A stretch of DNA of 64,000 nt from Paenibacillus solanacearum (GCF_910593845.1 NZ_CAJVAS010000005.1:186001-250000), one strand, 5' to 3'. Shown: positions 16,454 to 26,005, numbered from the stretch's first letter. Notes: a model not told the origin generated them from the sequence alone. Translations and numbers: made by a program.

Positions 16454-18136
16454 CTAATACACGCGTATCGTCTTTTCATAGACCGTCTCGTCGTCGGCCG
16501 AGTTCATCACCCGAATTTCCAGCTTCCAGTAACCGGGATACGGGATATAAGGTCCGCGCGCCTTGAAGCTGTATTTTTTCATGCCGTACGATTCATCGAA
16601 GCTTTGATCCTCGAACGGCTCCAGCGGCACCTCAATCGGCGCAATGTCCGCGCTCTTCTGCTCCTGCAATTTATATATGATTTGCTTCGGCTTCCCCAAC
16701 GGTTCCGGGAGCCATACTTTTACCGTAAAATCGTTCACGCCGGTAGCGGCGGGATTGATCTGGGCCGTCATATGAATGTTGTTCCCCATGACATGCCAGT
16801 TCAGCGGCTCATTGACCGGAAGCGGCGTCAAGTACGTGAAGATGCCTACGATCGCAACGATCAGCGACATCAGCCCCCCGTCCGTCCGGACAAGCAAGCC
16901 GACCGACGCTTCCTTCCTCCTCCGGTATGCAAACCGAATGAGCGTCGCAGTAATGACGACAAGCAGCACAAGCCCCGATTTGACCAGCAAATAGGTCCCC
17001 CATGCCGTTTCCGTCACATAAGCGATATCCGGAAGGAAAATAAACACGGACGCGACACCCGACACGATCAGCAGAATTATCGAGAGCAGGGCGGCCAGCG
17101 AAAACGCGCCGTACAGCCTGCGGGCCTCCTCTCTGGCGGTTGACCAGAGCACGAGCATGAGCAGCAAGCCGCCGACCCACACGGAGGCTGCGGCCAAGTG
17201 AAGCCAGTCGAGCAGGATCGTCTCGCCCTTCGGCTCGAAGGCGGCGGCGTGGCCGAGGAAGCTTTTGGCTACCCATACGAGGGCGACCCACACATAGTCG
17301 AGCAAGGCGCTGCGGTACAGCAGCACGAAAGACAGCAGCGCGAGCAGCAGTCCGCCGATCCAGGCGTAGCCGATGCCGGTCGAAGCAAACAGCCGCAGCA
17401 GCCCTTGAGCCCCGGCGTCGCCGACGAGCTGCCACAGATGAGCCCACATGAACAAAATATAGATGATCAAATACGATTGCTGCAGGCGCTCGCCCCACAG
17501 CTTCAGCCTTGCGCGAACAGGCTCCGCCGTGCTGCTGCCGAACCACCGCATCCACAGAAGCCAGCCGGTGAATGCGAGCATGGACATATAAAAGGCGATC
17601 CGCGAAGCGAACCGCAGACCGTCTCCGAACGTAAACCGTTCAATCAGACCGCCGTGTCCTTGCGGATGGCCCAATTGCGGTGCAGCTTCCCCGCCAATAG
17701 CGTCGAGGCTCTGGCCTACCGCGAACAGGTAGGTGCCGTCTACGGGATGCCCGTCCGCCGAAATGACATGGTACGTGACGATATACGTCCCCTTCTGCAG
17801 CTTCGGCAAATCGAGCGCAAGAACGGTCTTCGTCGCGTTCATAACCGCGCTGCGCTCCGTAACCTTTCGCTTCTCCGCATCGAACACGCGCAAATAATAC
17901 AGCCCTTCCTCCAGCCGTTCGTTGAAGGTGAGCGACACCTTGTCCGGCGGCTGAGCCAACGACGAGTTCGCGGCGGGAACCGATTCGACGAGACTGGCAT
18001 GAGCTTCCGCCACGCGCGCCCCCGCGGCGGCAAATAGCAAGCTGATCATTAACATAAAGATGAAGCCTCGAGCAGCGAGGCGATATAAAGAACCGTTGCC
18101 AGGCAGAACCCCCTGCCTCATGTTGCGGTACAGCAA
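16454..18136 (-). CDS. Copper resistance CopC-CopD fusion protein (YcnJ-like)
   Basis: The 560-residue product has a signal segment, then the CopC beta-sandwich starting HASLVESVPAANSSLAQPP and ending DGHPVDGTYLFAVG, where the leading His and later His can bind copper. The middle has about eight membrane helices of the CopD type, followed by a C-terminal extracytoplasmic domain rich in beta strands (NNIHMTAQINPAATGVNDFTV). The arrangement equals YcnJ of Bacillus subtilis, which takes part in copper uptake. The start is TTG at 18136 with GGGGAGG eight bases before it; an ATG at 18121 is the alternative. Confidence 0.88.
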   Translation of the reverse strand: MLYRNMRQGVLPGNGSLYRLAARGFIFMLMISLLFAAAGARVAEAHASLVESVPAANSSLAQPPDKVSLTFNERLEEGLYYLRVFDAEKRKVTERSAVMNATKTVLALDLPKLQKGTYIVTYHVISADGHPVDGTYLFAVGQSLDAIGGEAAPQLGHPQGHGGLIERFTFGDGLRFASRIAFYMSMLAFTGWLLWMRWFGSSTAEPVRARLKLWGERLQQSYLIIYILFMWAHLWQLVGDAGAQGLLRLFASTGIGYAWIGGLLLALLSFVLLYRSALLDYVWVALVWVAKSFLGHAAAFEPKGETILLDWLHLAAASVWVGGLLLMLVLWSTAREEARRLYGAFSLAALLSIILLIVSGVASVFIFLPDIAYVTETAWGTYLLVKSGLVLLVVITATLIRFAYRRRKEASVGLLVRTDGGLMSLIVAIVGIFTYLTPLPVNEPLNWHVMGNNIHMTAQINPAATGVNDFTVKVWLPEPLGKPKQIIYKLQEQKSADIAPIEVPLEPFEDQSFDESYGMKKYSFKARGPYIPYPGYWKLEIRVMNSADDETVYEKTIRVY

Positions 18137-18244
18137 TGAATAAACCTCCCCATCCTAACGTCCGGCGACTCTCGATGAAACTTCCGGAGAAGATGCCGGC
18201 CTGACGAACCGTTCCTCTGCCATTCAGCAGACGAACGATGCGGC

Positions 18245-18649
18245 TTACTCCGGTGACAACCGCTTTCGGCCGATAAATCCGTCGTCCATTCCATGGTAAT
18301 ACTCGATCCGCTCTTCCCCTTGTTTCCAGCAGAGCAGCACCTCGGCCCCGTCGATGATCGCGGGAAAATCAACCAGTCCCGTATCGAGATCCTTGAGCTG
18401 AGCCCCTTTCAGCTGCAGGCTGCGAAAGCCGGCATCGGCTTCGAGCTGCATCATCTCCATCTCGCACTCAATGGAAAAGAACGGGTCCTCGCCTTCCGGC
18501 GCGCCGTATTTGCGAACATGCGCCTTCAGTGCCTGCAGCTGGGCAAACTTGACCTCCAGACGCCTGCTGATCGTTTGCAGCCGGTCCAGATCAAGCATAA
18601 CGGCGGGCAGCAGCGCGTTCGCTTCTTCCGGTGTAAAATATTTCTTCAC
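18245..18649 (-). CDS. DUF2203 family protein
   Basis: The 134-residue protein begins KKYFTPEEANALLPAVMLDLDRLQ and carries GLVDFPAIIDGAEVLLCWKQGEERIEYYH, which are the two conserved stretches of DUF2203. The function of this family is not known. It is largely helical at the N-terminus, perhaps coiled-coil, with an acidic charge. A GTG start at 18649 is chosen because GGAGG lies seven bases upstream; the longer ATG form would add an unconserved 16-residue leader. It stands about 110 bases upstream of the CopCD gene on the same strand and could be co-transcribed with it. Confidence 0.85.
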   Translation of the reverse strand: MKKYFTPEEANALLPAVMLDLDRLQTISRRLEVKFAQLQALKAHVRKYGAPEGEDPFFSIECEMEMMQLEADAGFRSLQLKGAQLKDLDTGLVDFPAIIDGAEVLLCWKQGEERIEYYHGMDDGFIGRKRLSPE

Positions 18650-19023
18650 GGTTCTCCCTCCATGACTAGAGCACGATTGTAATTCATACGACATCATTCG
18701 CTGTTTTCCGCCATTCGACAGCCCTAGACAAGACGCGGCGCGCTATGCCTGCGAATCTGTGCGTTCCCTTCGATGGGGCGGTCTGAAAGCGCTCATGCCG
18801 CAGCTTTCTATAATGTAGCATATTTTGGACAGACGAACCAAACAAGCGGATTCCCCGTCTCTGAAGGGAGCCGCTTGCCATAATTCGCGACCCGGCGACT
18901 GAAGCATATATAGCAAAAATATATTTACCTTCGGTCTAATAATCGGATTAAGAGTATTGTAAAATGGGGTTTTATTTTAAATAATCATATTAAATAATGG
19001 TATATTTTGGTTCAATCTGCTTA

Positions 19024-19053
19024 TCGACAGCATTTTACAACCTATGTTATGAT
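19024..19053 (+). promoter_or_regulatory. Probable sigma-A promoter of the amino-acid ABC operon
   Basis: TCGACA and TATGAT are 18 bases apart, in an AT-rich stretch about 75 bases upstream of the lipoprotein gene. The remainder of 18650-19128 has no gene I can support. Confidence 0.45.
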
Positions 19054-19128
19054 GAAATTCTTGATAAAGTGGTAACGTACTAAAGCAACATGACACACAA
19101 TCAGACAAAAGGTGGTTTATTTTACATC

Positions 19129-19908
19129 ATGAAACGCATGGCAACTATTGGTTTACTTCTCGCTTCGGCACTTCTGCTCGTTACAGGCTGCGCCTCCAAG
19201 CCGTCTTCCGCAGGGGAAGGCAAAAAGCTGGTGATCGGCATCGACGACAAATTTGCGCCCATGGGATTCCGCGACGAGAAGAACGAGATCGTCGGATTCG
19301 ATATCGACTATGCGAAGGCGGCCGCGGAAAAGATGGGTACGACAGCCCAGTTCCAGCCGATCGACTGGAAAACGAAGGAATCCGAGCTGAGCAGCGGCCG
19401 GATCGACCTCATCTGGAACGGATATACGATTACCGACGAACGGAAAGGCAAGGTACTGTTCACGAAGCCTTATTTGAAAAATGCGCAGGTGATCGTCACG
19501 TTGGCCAAATCGAACTTGACCAAGCTGGACGACCTGGCCGGGAAAACGGTAGGCCTGCAGTCGTTGTCTTCCGCAGCGGATGCCCTGAACGACAGCCCGA
19601 TCAAGTCCAAAATTAAAACCGTCACCGAATATGCGGATAATGTACTGGCTTTGAGCGACTTGAAGATCGGCCGCGTCGACGCCGTCGTCATCGACGAAGT
19701 GGTCATCAAATACTATATGTCCAAAGACAACGGCACGTTCAAGCTGCTCGGCGAATCGCTCGCTCCCGAGGAATACGGGATCGGCGTCAAGAAAGGCAAC
19801 GAAGCGCTGCTGCAAAAGCTGCAAAAAGCGCTCGACGAGCTGAATCAGGACGGCACCGCCGCGAAAATTTCGCAAAAATGGTTCGGCGAAGATAAAGTGT
19901 TGAAATAG
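19129..19908 (+). CDS. Amino-acid ABC transporter substrate-binding lipoprotein
   Basis: The signal peptide MKRMATIGLLLASALLLVTG ends at lipobox Cys21, so the protein is anchored outside the membrane. The mature part is a family 3 binding protein for polar amino acids: LVIGIDDKFAPMGFRDEKNE, GFDIDYAKAAAEKMG, and IDLIWNGYTITDERK. Which amino acid is bound is unclear; cystine or a basic or polar residue is plausible. The ATG at 19129 gives a standard signal peptide, though AGGTGG lies about 13 bases away; an upstream ATG at 19090 would add 13 residues. It is the first gene of a complete three-gene transporter. Confidence 0.9.
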   Translation: MKRMATIGLLLASALLLVTGCASKPSSAGEGKKLVIGIDDKFAPMGFRDEKNEIVGFDIDYAKAAAEKMGTTAQFQPIDWKTKESELSSGRIDLIWNGYTITDERKGKVLFTKPYLKNAQVIVTLAKSNLTKLDDLAGKTVGLQSLSSAADALNDSPIKSKIKTVTEYADNVLALSDLKIGRVDAVVIDEVVIKYYMSKDNGTFKLLGESLAPEEYGIGVKKGNEALLQKLQKALDELNQDGTAAKISQKWFGEDKVLK

Positions 19909-19976
19909 CATTTCATGAATGCAGCGAAAACGGGATCTCTTCGGAAATCCTGTTTTCATGTTGGAGGAATTTTCAT

Positions 19977-20636
19977 ATGTCCGTTGATCAACTCGTTACG
20001 ATGATCAAGCCGATGCTCGAAGGCGCTCAAATGACGGTACTGCTGTTTTTGATCGCCATCGCGGTGTCTATACCGCTTGGCTTCCTGCTTACGCTCGCCG
20101 TACAAAGCGGCATCAAACCGCTCGCATGGTGCGCTCATACCTACATTTATGTGATGCGCGGAACGCCGCTGCTGCTCCAACTGCTCTTTATTTGCTTCGG
20201 GCTGCCCATGCTCCCGGTGATCGGCGAATACTTGGTGCTGGACCGTTTTACCGCGGCCTGCCTCGGCTTCATCCTGAACTATGCGGCTTATTTCTCCGAA
20301 ATTTTCCGGGGCGGCCTGCTTGCCATCGATAAGGGGCAGTATGAGGCGGCCCAGGTGCTGGGCCTCAGCAAATGGCAGACGACGACGCGCGTCATTTTGC
20401 CGCAAATGTTTCGCGTCGCCCTCCCGGCCGTATCCAACGAATCGGTTACGCTGGTGAAGGATACCGCGCTGCTCTACGCCGTCTCCGTTCCGGAGCTGCT
20501 GCATTATGCGCAAACCGTCGTGAACCGCGATTTTACGATCGTGCCCTTCTTCATCGCCGGTATCATCTATCTGATCATGACGCTCCTGCTGACCGCATGG
20601 TTCAAATGGCTGGAACGGCGATTCAAATTTGATTAA
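19977..20636 (+). CDS. Amino-acid ABC transporter permease
   Basis: The 219-residue permease belongs to the HisMQ type: several membrane helices, the [16 protein letters not shown] segment, and the cytoplasmic loop [28 protein letters not shown] that contacts the ATPase (EAA loop). GGAGG lies nine bases before the ATG. Only one permease gene is present, so the channel is probably a homodimer. It sits 68 bases after the binding-protein gene and overlaps the ribosome site of the ATPase gene. Confidence 0.93.
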   Translation: MSVDQLVTMIKPMLEGAQMTVLLFLIAIAVSIPLGFLLTLAVQSGIKPLAWCAHTYIYVMRGTPLLLQLLFICFGLPMLPVIGEYLVLDRFTAACLGFILNYAAYFSEIFRGGLLAIDKGQYEAAQVLGLSKWQTTTRVILPQMFRVALPAVSNESVTLVKDTALLYAVSVPELLHYAQTVVNRDFTIVPFFIAGIIYLIMTLLLTAWFKWLERRFKFD

Positions 20637-20650
20637 AAGGAATGGCGAAT

Positions 20651-21397
20651 GTGGCTATCATAGAAGTGTCCGACCTCAGCAAACGGTATGGCGAGCTCGA
20701 AGTGCTCAAACGAATCACGTTCGACGTCCATAAGCATGATGTCGTTGCCGTGATCGGCCCTTCCGGCTCCGGAAAAAGCACCATGCTTCGCAGTCTCGTT
20801 CATCTGGAGCAAATCGACGGCGGGACGATCCGGGTCGATGGCGAGGAGCTGGTGGAGGAGGGGGCGTACTCCGCCCCGCGCAAAATCAAACAGATCACTT
20901 CCAAGATGGGCATGGTGTTCCAGCATTTCAATTTGTTCCCGCATTTGACGGTACAGCAAAATTTGGAGCTTGCCCCGAGAATGGTCAAAGGGGAGTCGGC
21001 GGCCGAACTTCGGCGAAGAAGCGGCGAGCTGCTGGAGAAAGTGGGACTGTCCGGACGGGAGTCGATGTACCCGGCGAAGCTGTCGGGCGGCCAGAAGCAG
21101 CGGGTGGCGATCGCCCGCGCGCTGATGATGAATCCGCACATCCTGCTGTTCGACGAGCCGACGTCCGCCCTCGACCCGGAGCTGACCGGGGAAGTGCTTC
21201 AAGTCATGAAGCGGCTGGCCGAGGAGCATACGACGATGATCGTCGTGACCCACGAAATGGGCTTTGCCAAGGAAGTCGCAAGCCGCGTCCTCTTCATGGA
21301 TGACGGCCAGATTCTCGAATCCGGCTCACCGGAGGAGCTGTTTGCGAATCCGCGCTTCGACCGGACGAAAGCATTTTTGAGTCATGGATTGAAATAA
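20651..21397 (+). CDS. Amino-acid ABC transporter ATP-binding protein
   Basis: The 248-residue ATPase has Walker [11 protein letters not shown]-loop [10 protein letters not shown], signature [15 protein letters not shown], Walker [15 protein letters not shown] and switch His in VVTHEMGFA. These are the marks of the GlnQ/HisP group that powers polar amino-acid uptake. The GTG at 20651 is chosen since AAAAGGA lies nine bases upstream of it; the ATG at 20642 directly touches the ribosome site. It is the last gene of the transporter set. Confidence 0.94.
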   Translation: MAIIEVSDLSKRYGELEVLKRITFDVHKHDVVAVIGPSGSGKSTMLRSLVHLEQIDGGTIRVDGEELVEEGAYSAPRKIKQITSKMGMVFQHFNLFPHLTVQQNLELAPRMVKGESAAELRRRSGELLEKVGLSGRESMYPAKLSGGQKQRVAIARALMMNPHILLFDEPTSALDPELTGEVLQVMKRLAEEHTTMIVVTHEMGFAKEVASRVLFMDDGQILESGSPEELFANPRFDRTKAFLSHGLK

Positions 21398-21603
21398 CAG
21401 CTCGAATGTATCCGCAAAATGAGCAGCGCTACCCATCGTATCCCCCATTCGCAACCGTTGGCGATCAGGAGCATACTGGGGCAGGCTGCTTTTTTCGTAT
21501 TCCAAATACAGCACGTTAGCCGCGACCATTCCCCCTTCGCCCGCAAATCGGCTATACTGTAGGAAAGTCTGAATGCAGACAAACCAAGGCACGGGGGTTC
21601 GGT

Positions 21604-22992
21604 ATGATTGCGTTGATATTGTTTTTGGCAAGTTACGTGTACATGGGCTTTGAAATGCTCGCTTCCCGCATCCTCGGTCCGTACTTCGGCAGCGGCATTA
21701 CCGTCTGGGCATGCATCATTTCCGTATTTCTGATCGGCTCGAGCATCGGCTATTTGCTCGGCGGCAGAACCGCGGACCTGCAAGGGAACCGGCGTTGGAT
21801 TCGGATTTACTTGCTGTGGGCTGCCGTCTCCGTATCGATCTCCTGGCCGCTCAGCCGATTGACCTTGCCGCTGCTGTCTGAGGAAGTGACTATGGCGAGC
21901 ATCCTGCTGCAAACGTCGCTCTTATTTTTAATTCCGTCCATTCTCAGCAGCGCCGCCATTCCCGGATTGATGAAGCTCGGGATCGGAGAACGAACGGAAG
22001 GCGTCAAAATCGGCATCTACCATATGGTCGTCAGCGTAGGCAGTGTGGCCGGGACGCTGATTACGACATTTTACATGCTTCCCGGAATGCGGCTGCAGCA
22101 TATCGTCATCGGGTTCGCGCTCATTTATTTTCTCAGCTGGTTTATGATGGAAGTCAAATGGTACAAGCTGTGCCTGTTCGCCATCGCCTTCATCCCGCTG
22201 CTCGACATCGGCGGGGCGCGGCTCGGCGACAACCCGATCAAGGATCACGTATCGACGCCGTATCATGATATTTTCATCACCGAGAGCAGCGAATACAACG
22301 GACAACCCGGCGACTACGTGTTCATGCAGTTCGACACGCATGCGCTTCAGGGCGCCATCGACAAAAACGACCGTAACAACATTTTATTCAGCTACATTAG
22401 AGAAACGCTTCACATCGCGGATACGTATGCACCGCAGGCCCATAACATCTTTATGATCGGGCATGGAGCAGGCATTCTGACGAACGCGCTGGAGCAGTCG
22501 GGCAAAACGATCGAGGTGGCGGAGCTGGACCCGCAAGTGCTGGAGCTGAGCCGCAAATATTTCGGCTACGCAGGGGATCGGGTAGCGATTGGGGACGGAC
22601 GGGTCCTTCTGAACGAGAAGCAGGACAGCCGGTACGATATGATCGTGCTGGACGCGTTCAAGGCGGAAGGCGTGCCGTTCCATCTGCTGACCCGGGATTT
22701 CTTCCAGCTCGTGCAGCGTAAGCTGAAGCCTTCGGGCCTCGTCGTCATCAACATGATCGGCGCGATCGAGGGAGATTCGCTGATCGAAGACGTGACGGCT
22801 ACGACCGGCTCGGTCTTCGGTAGCGTCAAGACGATCGCCCGCTACGATGACAAGCAGATGGATCAGAATATATTGTACCTGCTGAGCCAGCAGCCGCTCG
22901 CCAGCGTCAAGACGAGCGAATACATGGAAGTAACGACCCGCGCGGGAAACATCATCACGGATCAATCGATTCCGAACCGGAAGCTGCAATAA
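21604..22992 (+). CDS. Membrane-anchored spermidine-synthase-like protein
   Basis: The 462-residue protein has seven or so membrane helices in its first 200 residues (FLASYVYMGFEMLASRILGPYFG is a hallmark of fused MFS/spermidine synthases), then a soluble class I methyltransferase-fold domain: YNGQPGDYVFMQFD, MIGHGAGILTNALEQSG, VAELDPQVLELSRKYFG and YDMIVLDAF. The real reaction is not known for most members; some are aminopropyl transferases. GGGGG lies six bases before the ATG. It is a single gene closed by a terminator. Confidence 0.85.
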   Translation: MIALILFLASYVYMGFEMLASRILGPYFGSGITVWACIISVFLIGSSIGYLLGGRTADLQGNRRWIRIYLLWAAVSVSISWPLSRLTLPLLSEEVTMASILLQTSLLFLIPSILSSAAIPGLMKLGIGERTEGVKIGIYHMVVSVGSVAGTLITTFYMLPGMRLQHIVIGFALIYFLSWFMMEVKWYKLCLFAIAFIPLLDIGGARLGDNPIKDHVSTPYHDIFITESSEYNGQPGDYVFMQFDTHALQGAIDKNDRNNILFSYIRETLHIADTYAPQAHNIFMIGHGAGILTNALEQSGKTIEVAELDPQVLELSRKYFGYAGDRVAIGDGRVLLNEKQDSRYDMIVLDAFKAEGVPFHLLTRDFFQLVQRKLKPSGLVVINMIGAIEGDSLIEDVTATTGSVFGSVKTIARYDDKQMDQNILYLLSQQPLASVKTSEYMEVTTRAGNIITDQSIPNRKLQ

Positions 22993-23015
22993 CCGCTGCA
23001 GACGCAAGCGTACAC

Positions 23016-23045
23016 AAAAAAGAGGGCCTTGTCGCCCTCTTTTTC
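23016..23045. terminator. Bidirectional terminator
   Basis: AAAAAAGAGGGC pairs across a short loop with GCCCTCTTTTT between two converging genes. Confidence 0.88.
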
Positions 23046-23057
23046 CAATTTACTTTT

Positions 23058-24107
23058 CTATTTGAACAAGTCCAGCCGGTTCGTAATGATCCCGTCCGCG
23101 CCTTTGTCCATCAGCGTGCTGGCGGTATTTTTATCGTCGACGGTCCAAGCGACGACCTCGACGCCGCTCAAATGCGCCAGTTCGATCAAACGGGGATATT
23201 TCGTCAGCAGCCCGCTGTGCACGAATAAAGCGGCGTTTTTGTAGGCGACCGCTTTGTCCAGCGCCGTCATGAACTGCGCCATGTCGTTATTGACGAGCAG
23301 CGCGATCTTCATCTTCTGCGAGATGCTGCGGACCGTATCGAAATCGGCGTAGTTGAACGATTGAATGACGCTCCGCTGCTCGAAGCCGGCGTTCATCAAT
23401 TCGTTCATCATGATCGTAATATCTTCCTTGGTGCGATACCCTTTAATTTCGGGATACAGCGTGACGGTGCTTGTCTTCGCGAAGTCCAGCACTTCCTTCA
23501 AGGTCGGAATCTTCTCCCCGGCAAAACGAAGGTTGAACTTCGAGCCAGCGTCGAGCGCCTGCAGCTGCGCAAGCGTCAGCTTCTTCACTTCTCCCTTGCC
23601 GCTCGTCGTCCGGTCGACCGTATTGTCATGAATAATGACGGGAACGCCGTCCTGCGAAATCTGCACGTCGAATTCAAGGATCGCCGCTTTGTTATCGACG
23701 GCGGCTTTGAAGGAAGCCATCGTATTTTCCGGTGCGGCGTTCGAATAACCGCGATGTGCCGCCACGATGAACGATTGGGCCGGCTTGACCGGCTGGTTGG
23801 AAGTGAGGTTCACCACGCTGCCCTTCTCGTCCCAGTTGACGCCGAACCCGGTAGATTCGAAGGCGAAGCGGATCGGAACATAAATCGTCTTCCCGCTCAA
23901 GATCGACATCGGCACGTACTCATCGCCGTTTTTGTACATCCCCGCTTTGTCGCTGGGCTTCAGCTCTTGCCCGTTCAGCATCACCTTCACCTGCTTGATG
24001 GACGCCTCGACCGGCTTCGGCCATATATTTACGATCGTACTCGTTGCGGCAAGCCCCAGAAGTATAAAAAAAGATGCGCCAAGAATTAATTTCTTATCTT
24101 TGATCAT
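23058..24107 (-). CDS. Exported glycerophosphodiester phosphodiesterase with N-terminal stalk domain
   Basis: A signal or anchor helix (LILGASFFILLGLAATSTIV) is followed by a copper-amine-oxidase-like stalk domain (KTIYVPIRFAFESTGFGVNW), common in Paenibacillus surface proteins. The GDPD TIM barrel covers residues from about 115 to the end: AAHRGYSNAAPENT, ILEFDVQISQDGVPVIIHDN and DRTTSGKG hold the catalytic His pair and metal-binding Glu/Asp. It should cleave glycerophosphodiesters outside the membrane. The start at 24107 has GGGAGAG seven bases upstream. A second, cytoplasmic GDPD is at 58535. Confidence 0.92.
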   Translation of the reverse strand: MIKDKKLILGASFFILLGLAATSTIVNIWPKPVEASIKQVKVMLNGQELKPSDKAGMYKNGDEYVPMSILSGKTIYVPIRFAFESTGFGVNWDEKGSVVNLTSNQPVKPAQSFIVAAHRGYSNAAPENTMASFKAAVDNKAAILEFDVQISQDGVPVIIHDNTVDRTTSGKGEVKKLTLAQLQALDAGSKFNLRFAGEKIPTLKEVLDFAKTSTVTLYPEIKGYRTKEDITIMMNELMNAGFEQRSVIQSFNYADFDTVRSISQKMKIALLVNNDMAQFMTALDKAVAYKNAALFVHSGLLTKYPRLIELAHLSGVEVVAWTVDDKNTASTLMDKGADGIITNRLDLFK

Positions 24108-24248
24108 GAAATCACTCTCCCGGAGTCTCTCTCTTTCTCCCCTGCCGCATACATTGCATGCAGCGAACACTGTAGTGGATTTTTAACAAATTATAGCATA
24201 AATGGCCAAGACGTTCGCCCCTAATTTTATATCCCCCCTCCTCCAAAG

Positions 24249-24281
24249 GAAAAAGCCCTTTGAATCGGCTGTTCAAAGGGC
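24249..24281 (-). terminator. Intrinsic terminator after the SDR stub
   Basis: On the minus strand GCCCTTTGAAC and GTTCAAAGGGC form a stem followed by TTTTT. It sits upstream of the GDPD gene and downstream of the truncated gene at 24399, so it may be the original end of that lost gene. Confidence 0.75.
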
Positions 24282-24302
24282 GAATGGTGCTGCCGTTGTT
24301 TG

Positions 24303-24367
24303 TTAACAAAGTTGTTGAATTTGTAGTAAAGTCGTTTAAATTTGATAATAATGCTGTTTAACATTGG
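24303..24367. repeat. Three degenerate 21-22-bp tandem repeats
   Basis: Three consecutive units follow a consensus close to TAATAAAGTTGTTTAAATTTG. The same motif recurs as two exact 18-base copies at 28160 and 28224 in the other orientation. Confidence 0.5.
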
Positions 24368-24398
24368 CCCGTGCCGTTAAGCTCTAACGGGAGAATAG

Positions 24399-24455
24399 TT
24401 ACTTACCAGTAGAAGCACTTGTGATCAACGCTGTCTTTCCTTTATAAACATTCAT
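24399..24455 (-). pseudogene. Truncated short-chain dehydrogenase (first 18 residues only)
   Basis: A good ribosome site (AAAGGAGA) precedes an ATG that encodes MNVYKGKTALITSASTGK and then stops. This equals the first strand and the start of the glycine-rich loop of SDR enzymes (usual form KTALITGASSGIG). The rest of the gene is missing, with only repeats and a terminator downstream. It is a relic of a deletion, or a fortuitous short peptide. Confidence 0.45.
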
Positions 24456-24514
24456 AATCTCATTCTCCTTTTCCGGAAAAGATAAACTTCAACACTGCAT
24501 TATTGAATTGAAAA

Positions 24515-24526
24515 GGACATATGTCC
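24515..24526. promoter_or_regulatory. Palindrome GGACATATGTCC, possible operator
   Basis: A perfect 12-base palindrome lies 120 bases upstream of the AraC gene at 24647 and about 60 bases upstream of the SDR stub on the other strand. It may be an operator left from the lost divergent gene. No regulator is identified. Confidence 0.3.
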
Positions 24527-24646
24527 GCTTATCAGTTATTTGTTACAATACATTCATGAGGTGGAATACAGTCCTCGACGAGCCAAGTTAGCCTTGAAAG
24601 CCGCCAAGGTGTCAAGATTTTCACGTAATAGGAGGGAGAAGCGCAG

Positions 24647-25465
24647 ATGAGCCATCATTACCGCCCCCTGCATGCTCCCCAATTGCAGCCGCAGTTGCAT
24701 ATCCACTCGCACAACTTCCGGGAGTTTGCGCCGAGCCGTCGCCTGGCGTCGCATGTAGCTGCCTATTGGACGGTGGATTTCCTGCCGATACCGGGAAATC
24801 CGGGGCATCGAGTTATCCCCGATGGCTGTGTCGATATTATAGTGGACCTGTTCGCTTCATCAAGCAGGCAGGCTGCGTATGTCGCAGGACTAACGACACA
24901 AGTCGAAGTTTTGCAATTTGCAAAAGCACGCTCGGTATGGGGCATCCGGCTGTATTCGGAGTCGGCCCGCACGATCCTGAAGTCTCCAATATCGACATTA
25001 ACGGCAAATCGTGTGTTTTTGGAGGATCTCTGGGGACAAGAGGCTCTCGATTGGGTCGAAAAGCTGCTTACTGCCCAATCCTTACCAGACAGGATTGAGG
25101 TCGTCGAGCAGCAATTGGGCCAAATACTGGATGCGACCGAGGCGCCCGCTCCCACTTTGGTCTACCAGAGCATGCAGTATATATACGAGGTCAAAGGTAA
25201 TCTTTCCGTAACGGATTTGGCGGATAAAGTGAACTTCAGCGAGAGGCATCTGCGAAGGGCCTTTGAACTGGAGCTTGGCCTCAGCCCGAAGGAGATGCTC
25301 GGCATCGTCCGCTTTCAAAGCATTCTGGAGGAATTTTACATCGGAGACTATCTCAGCTTGACGGATTTGGCGCTTCAACACGGGTACTACGATCAGTCGC
25401 ACTTCGCTGGCGTTTTTAAGCGATATTACGGACTTCCACTCAAACGGCTGACCAAGCAGGCGTGA
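24647..25465 (+). CDS. AraC-family transcriptional regulator with N-terminal sensor domain
   Basis: The 272-residue protein has an N-terminal domain of the DUF6597 kind (YWTVDFLPIPGNPGHRVIPDGCVDIIVDL) and a C-terminal AraC domain from about residue 180: LSVTDLADKVNFSERHLRRAFELELG and LTDLALQHGYYDQSHFAGVFKRYYG. GGGAG lies eight bases before the ATG. The VOC-family gene that begins 87 bases later is probably its target or partner. Confidence 0.88.
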   Translation: MSHHYRPLHAPQLQPQLHIHSHNFREFAPSRRLASHVAAYWTVDFLPIPGNPGHRVIPDGCVDIIVDLFASSSRQAAYVAGLTTQVEVLQFAKARSVWGIRLYSESARTILKSPISTLTANRVFLEDLWGQEALDWVEKLLTAQSLPDRIEVVEQQLGQILDATEAPAPTLVYQSMQYIYEVKGNLSVTDLADKVNFSERHLRRAFELELGLSPKEMLGIVRFQSILEEFYIGDYLSLTDLALQHGYYDQSHFAGVFKRYYGLPLKRLTKQA

Positions 25466-25551
25466 GGAAGTCCGTTTTTTACTATTTTGAAATGAGGGAC
25501 AATTACTATAATGGGAGTGAAAATCAAGCAAGGCGAAGGGAGCTGCAAAGC

Positions 25552-25929
25552 ATGACTGTAAAGTTGAAACGAGTCGCGATTTACGTAGAAGAGATGAAGA
25601 GGGCGTTGGATTTTTATCGCGTGCTGGGGCTGGCTGTTCCGGACGGCGCCGACGAAGCGCATCACGTAGACGTGGAGCAAGAAGGAATTGTGTTTGCATT
25701 CGATATGGTGGAATCGGTAAAGAGTGTTTTTGAAGGCTGGGAAGATCCTGTAGGCTACCGGACCGAGCTCGCCTTTCAGTTCTCCAGTAACGAAGCGCTG
25801 AACGAAGTGTACCGTCAGTTGACGACGCTTGGATATGACGGCTTCCTCGAGCCCCGAGATACACCGTGGGGAGAGCGATATGCGATCATAAAGGACCCTG
25901 ATAACAATTTAATCAGTCTCGTCGCTTAG
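25552..25929 (+). CDS. VOC-family (glyoxalase/bleomycin-resistance fold) protein
   Basis: The 125-residue product shows the beta-alpha-beta-beta-beta arrangement: LKRVAIYVEEMKRALDFYRVLGL at the start and TPWGERYAIIKDPDNNLISLV at the end. Metal ligands typical of true glyoxalases are not complete, so it may be a binding or resistance protein. The ATG at 25552 is chosen because AAGGGAG lies nine bases upstream and because the fold begins there; an open frame continues upstream. It likely forms a unit with the AraC gene. Confidence 0.82.
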   Translation: MTVKLKRVAIYVEEMKRALDFYRVLGLAVPDGADEAHHVDVEQEGIVFAFDMVESVKSVFEGWEDPVGYRTELAFQFSSNEALNEVYRQLTTLGYDGFLEPRDTPWGERYAIIKDPDNNLISLVA

Positions 25930-25954
25930 CGAAGAGAGGGAATGCGCAATTAAA

Positions 25955-26005
25955 CAACAAGCAGATAGGAAGCACTGTCGCCAGTGTATCTTCGCCTGCT
26001 TGTTG
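25955..26005 (+). terminator. Weak hairpin after the VOC gene
   Basis: CAACAAGCAG and CTGCTTGTTG form a 10-base stem with an imperfect inner helix, but no T-run follows. Termination is possible, not certain. The gap to 26224 shows nothing else. Confidence 0.35.

Noticed and set aside
18684..18881. A 65-codon minus-strand frame upstream of DUF2203
   Set aside because: No ribosome site and no protein-like pattern. The segment is best seen as intergenic.
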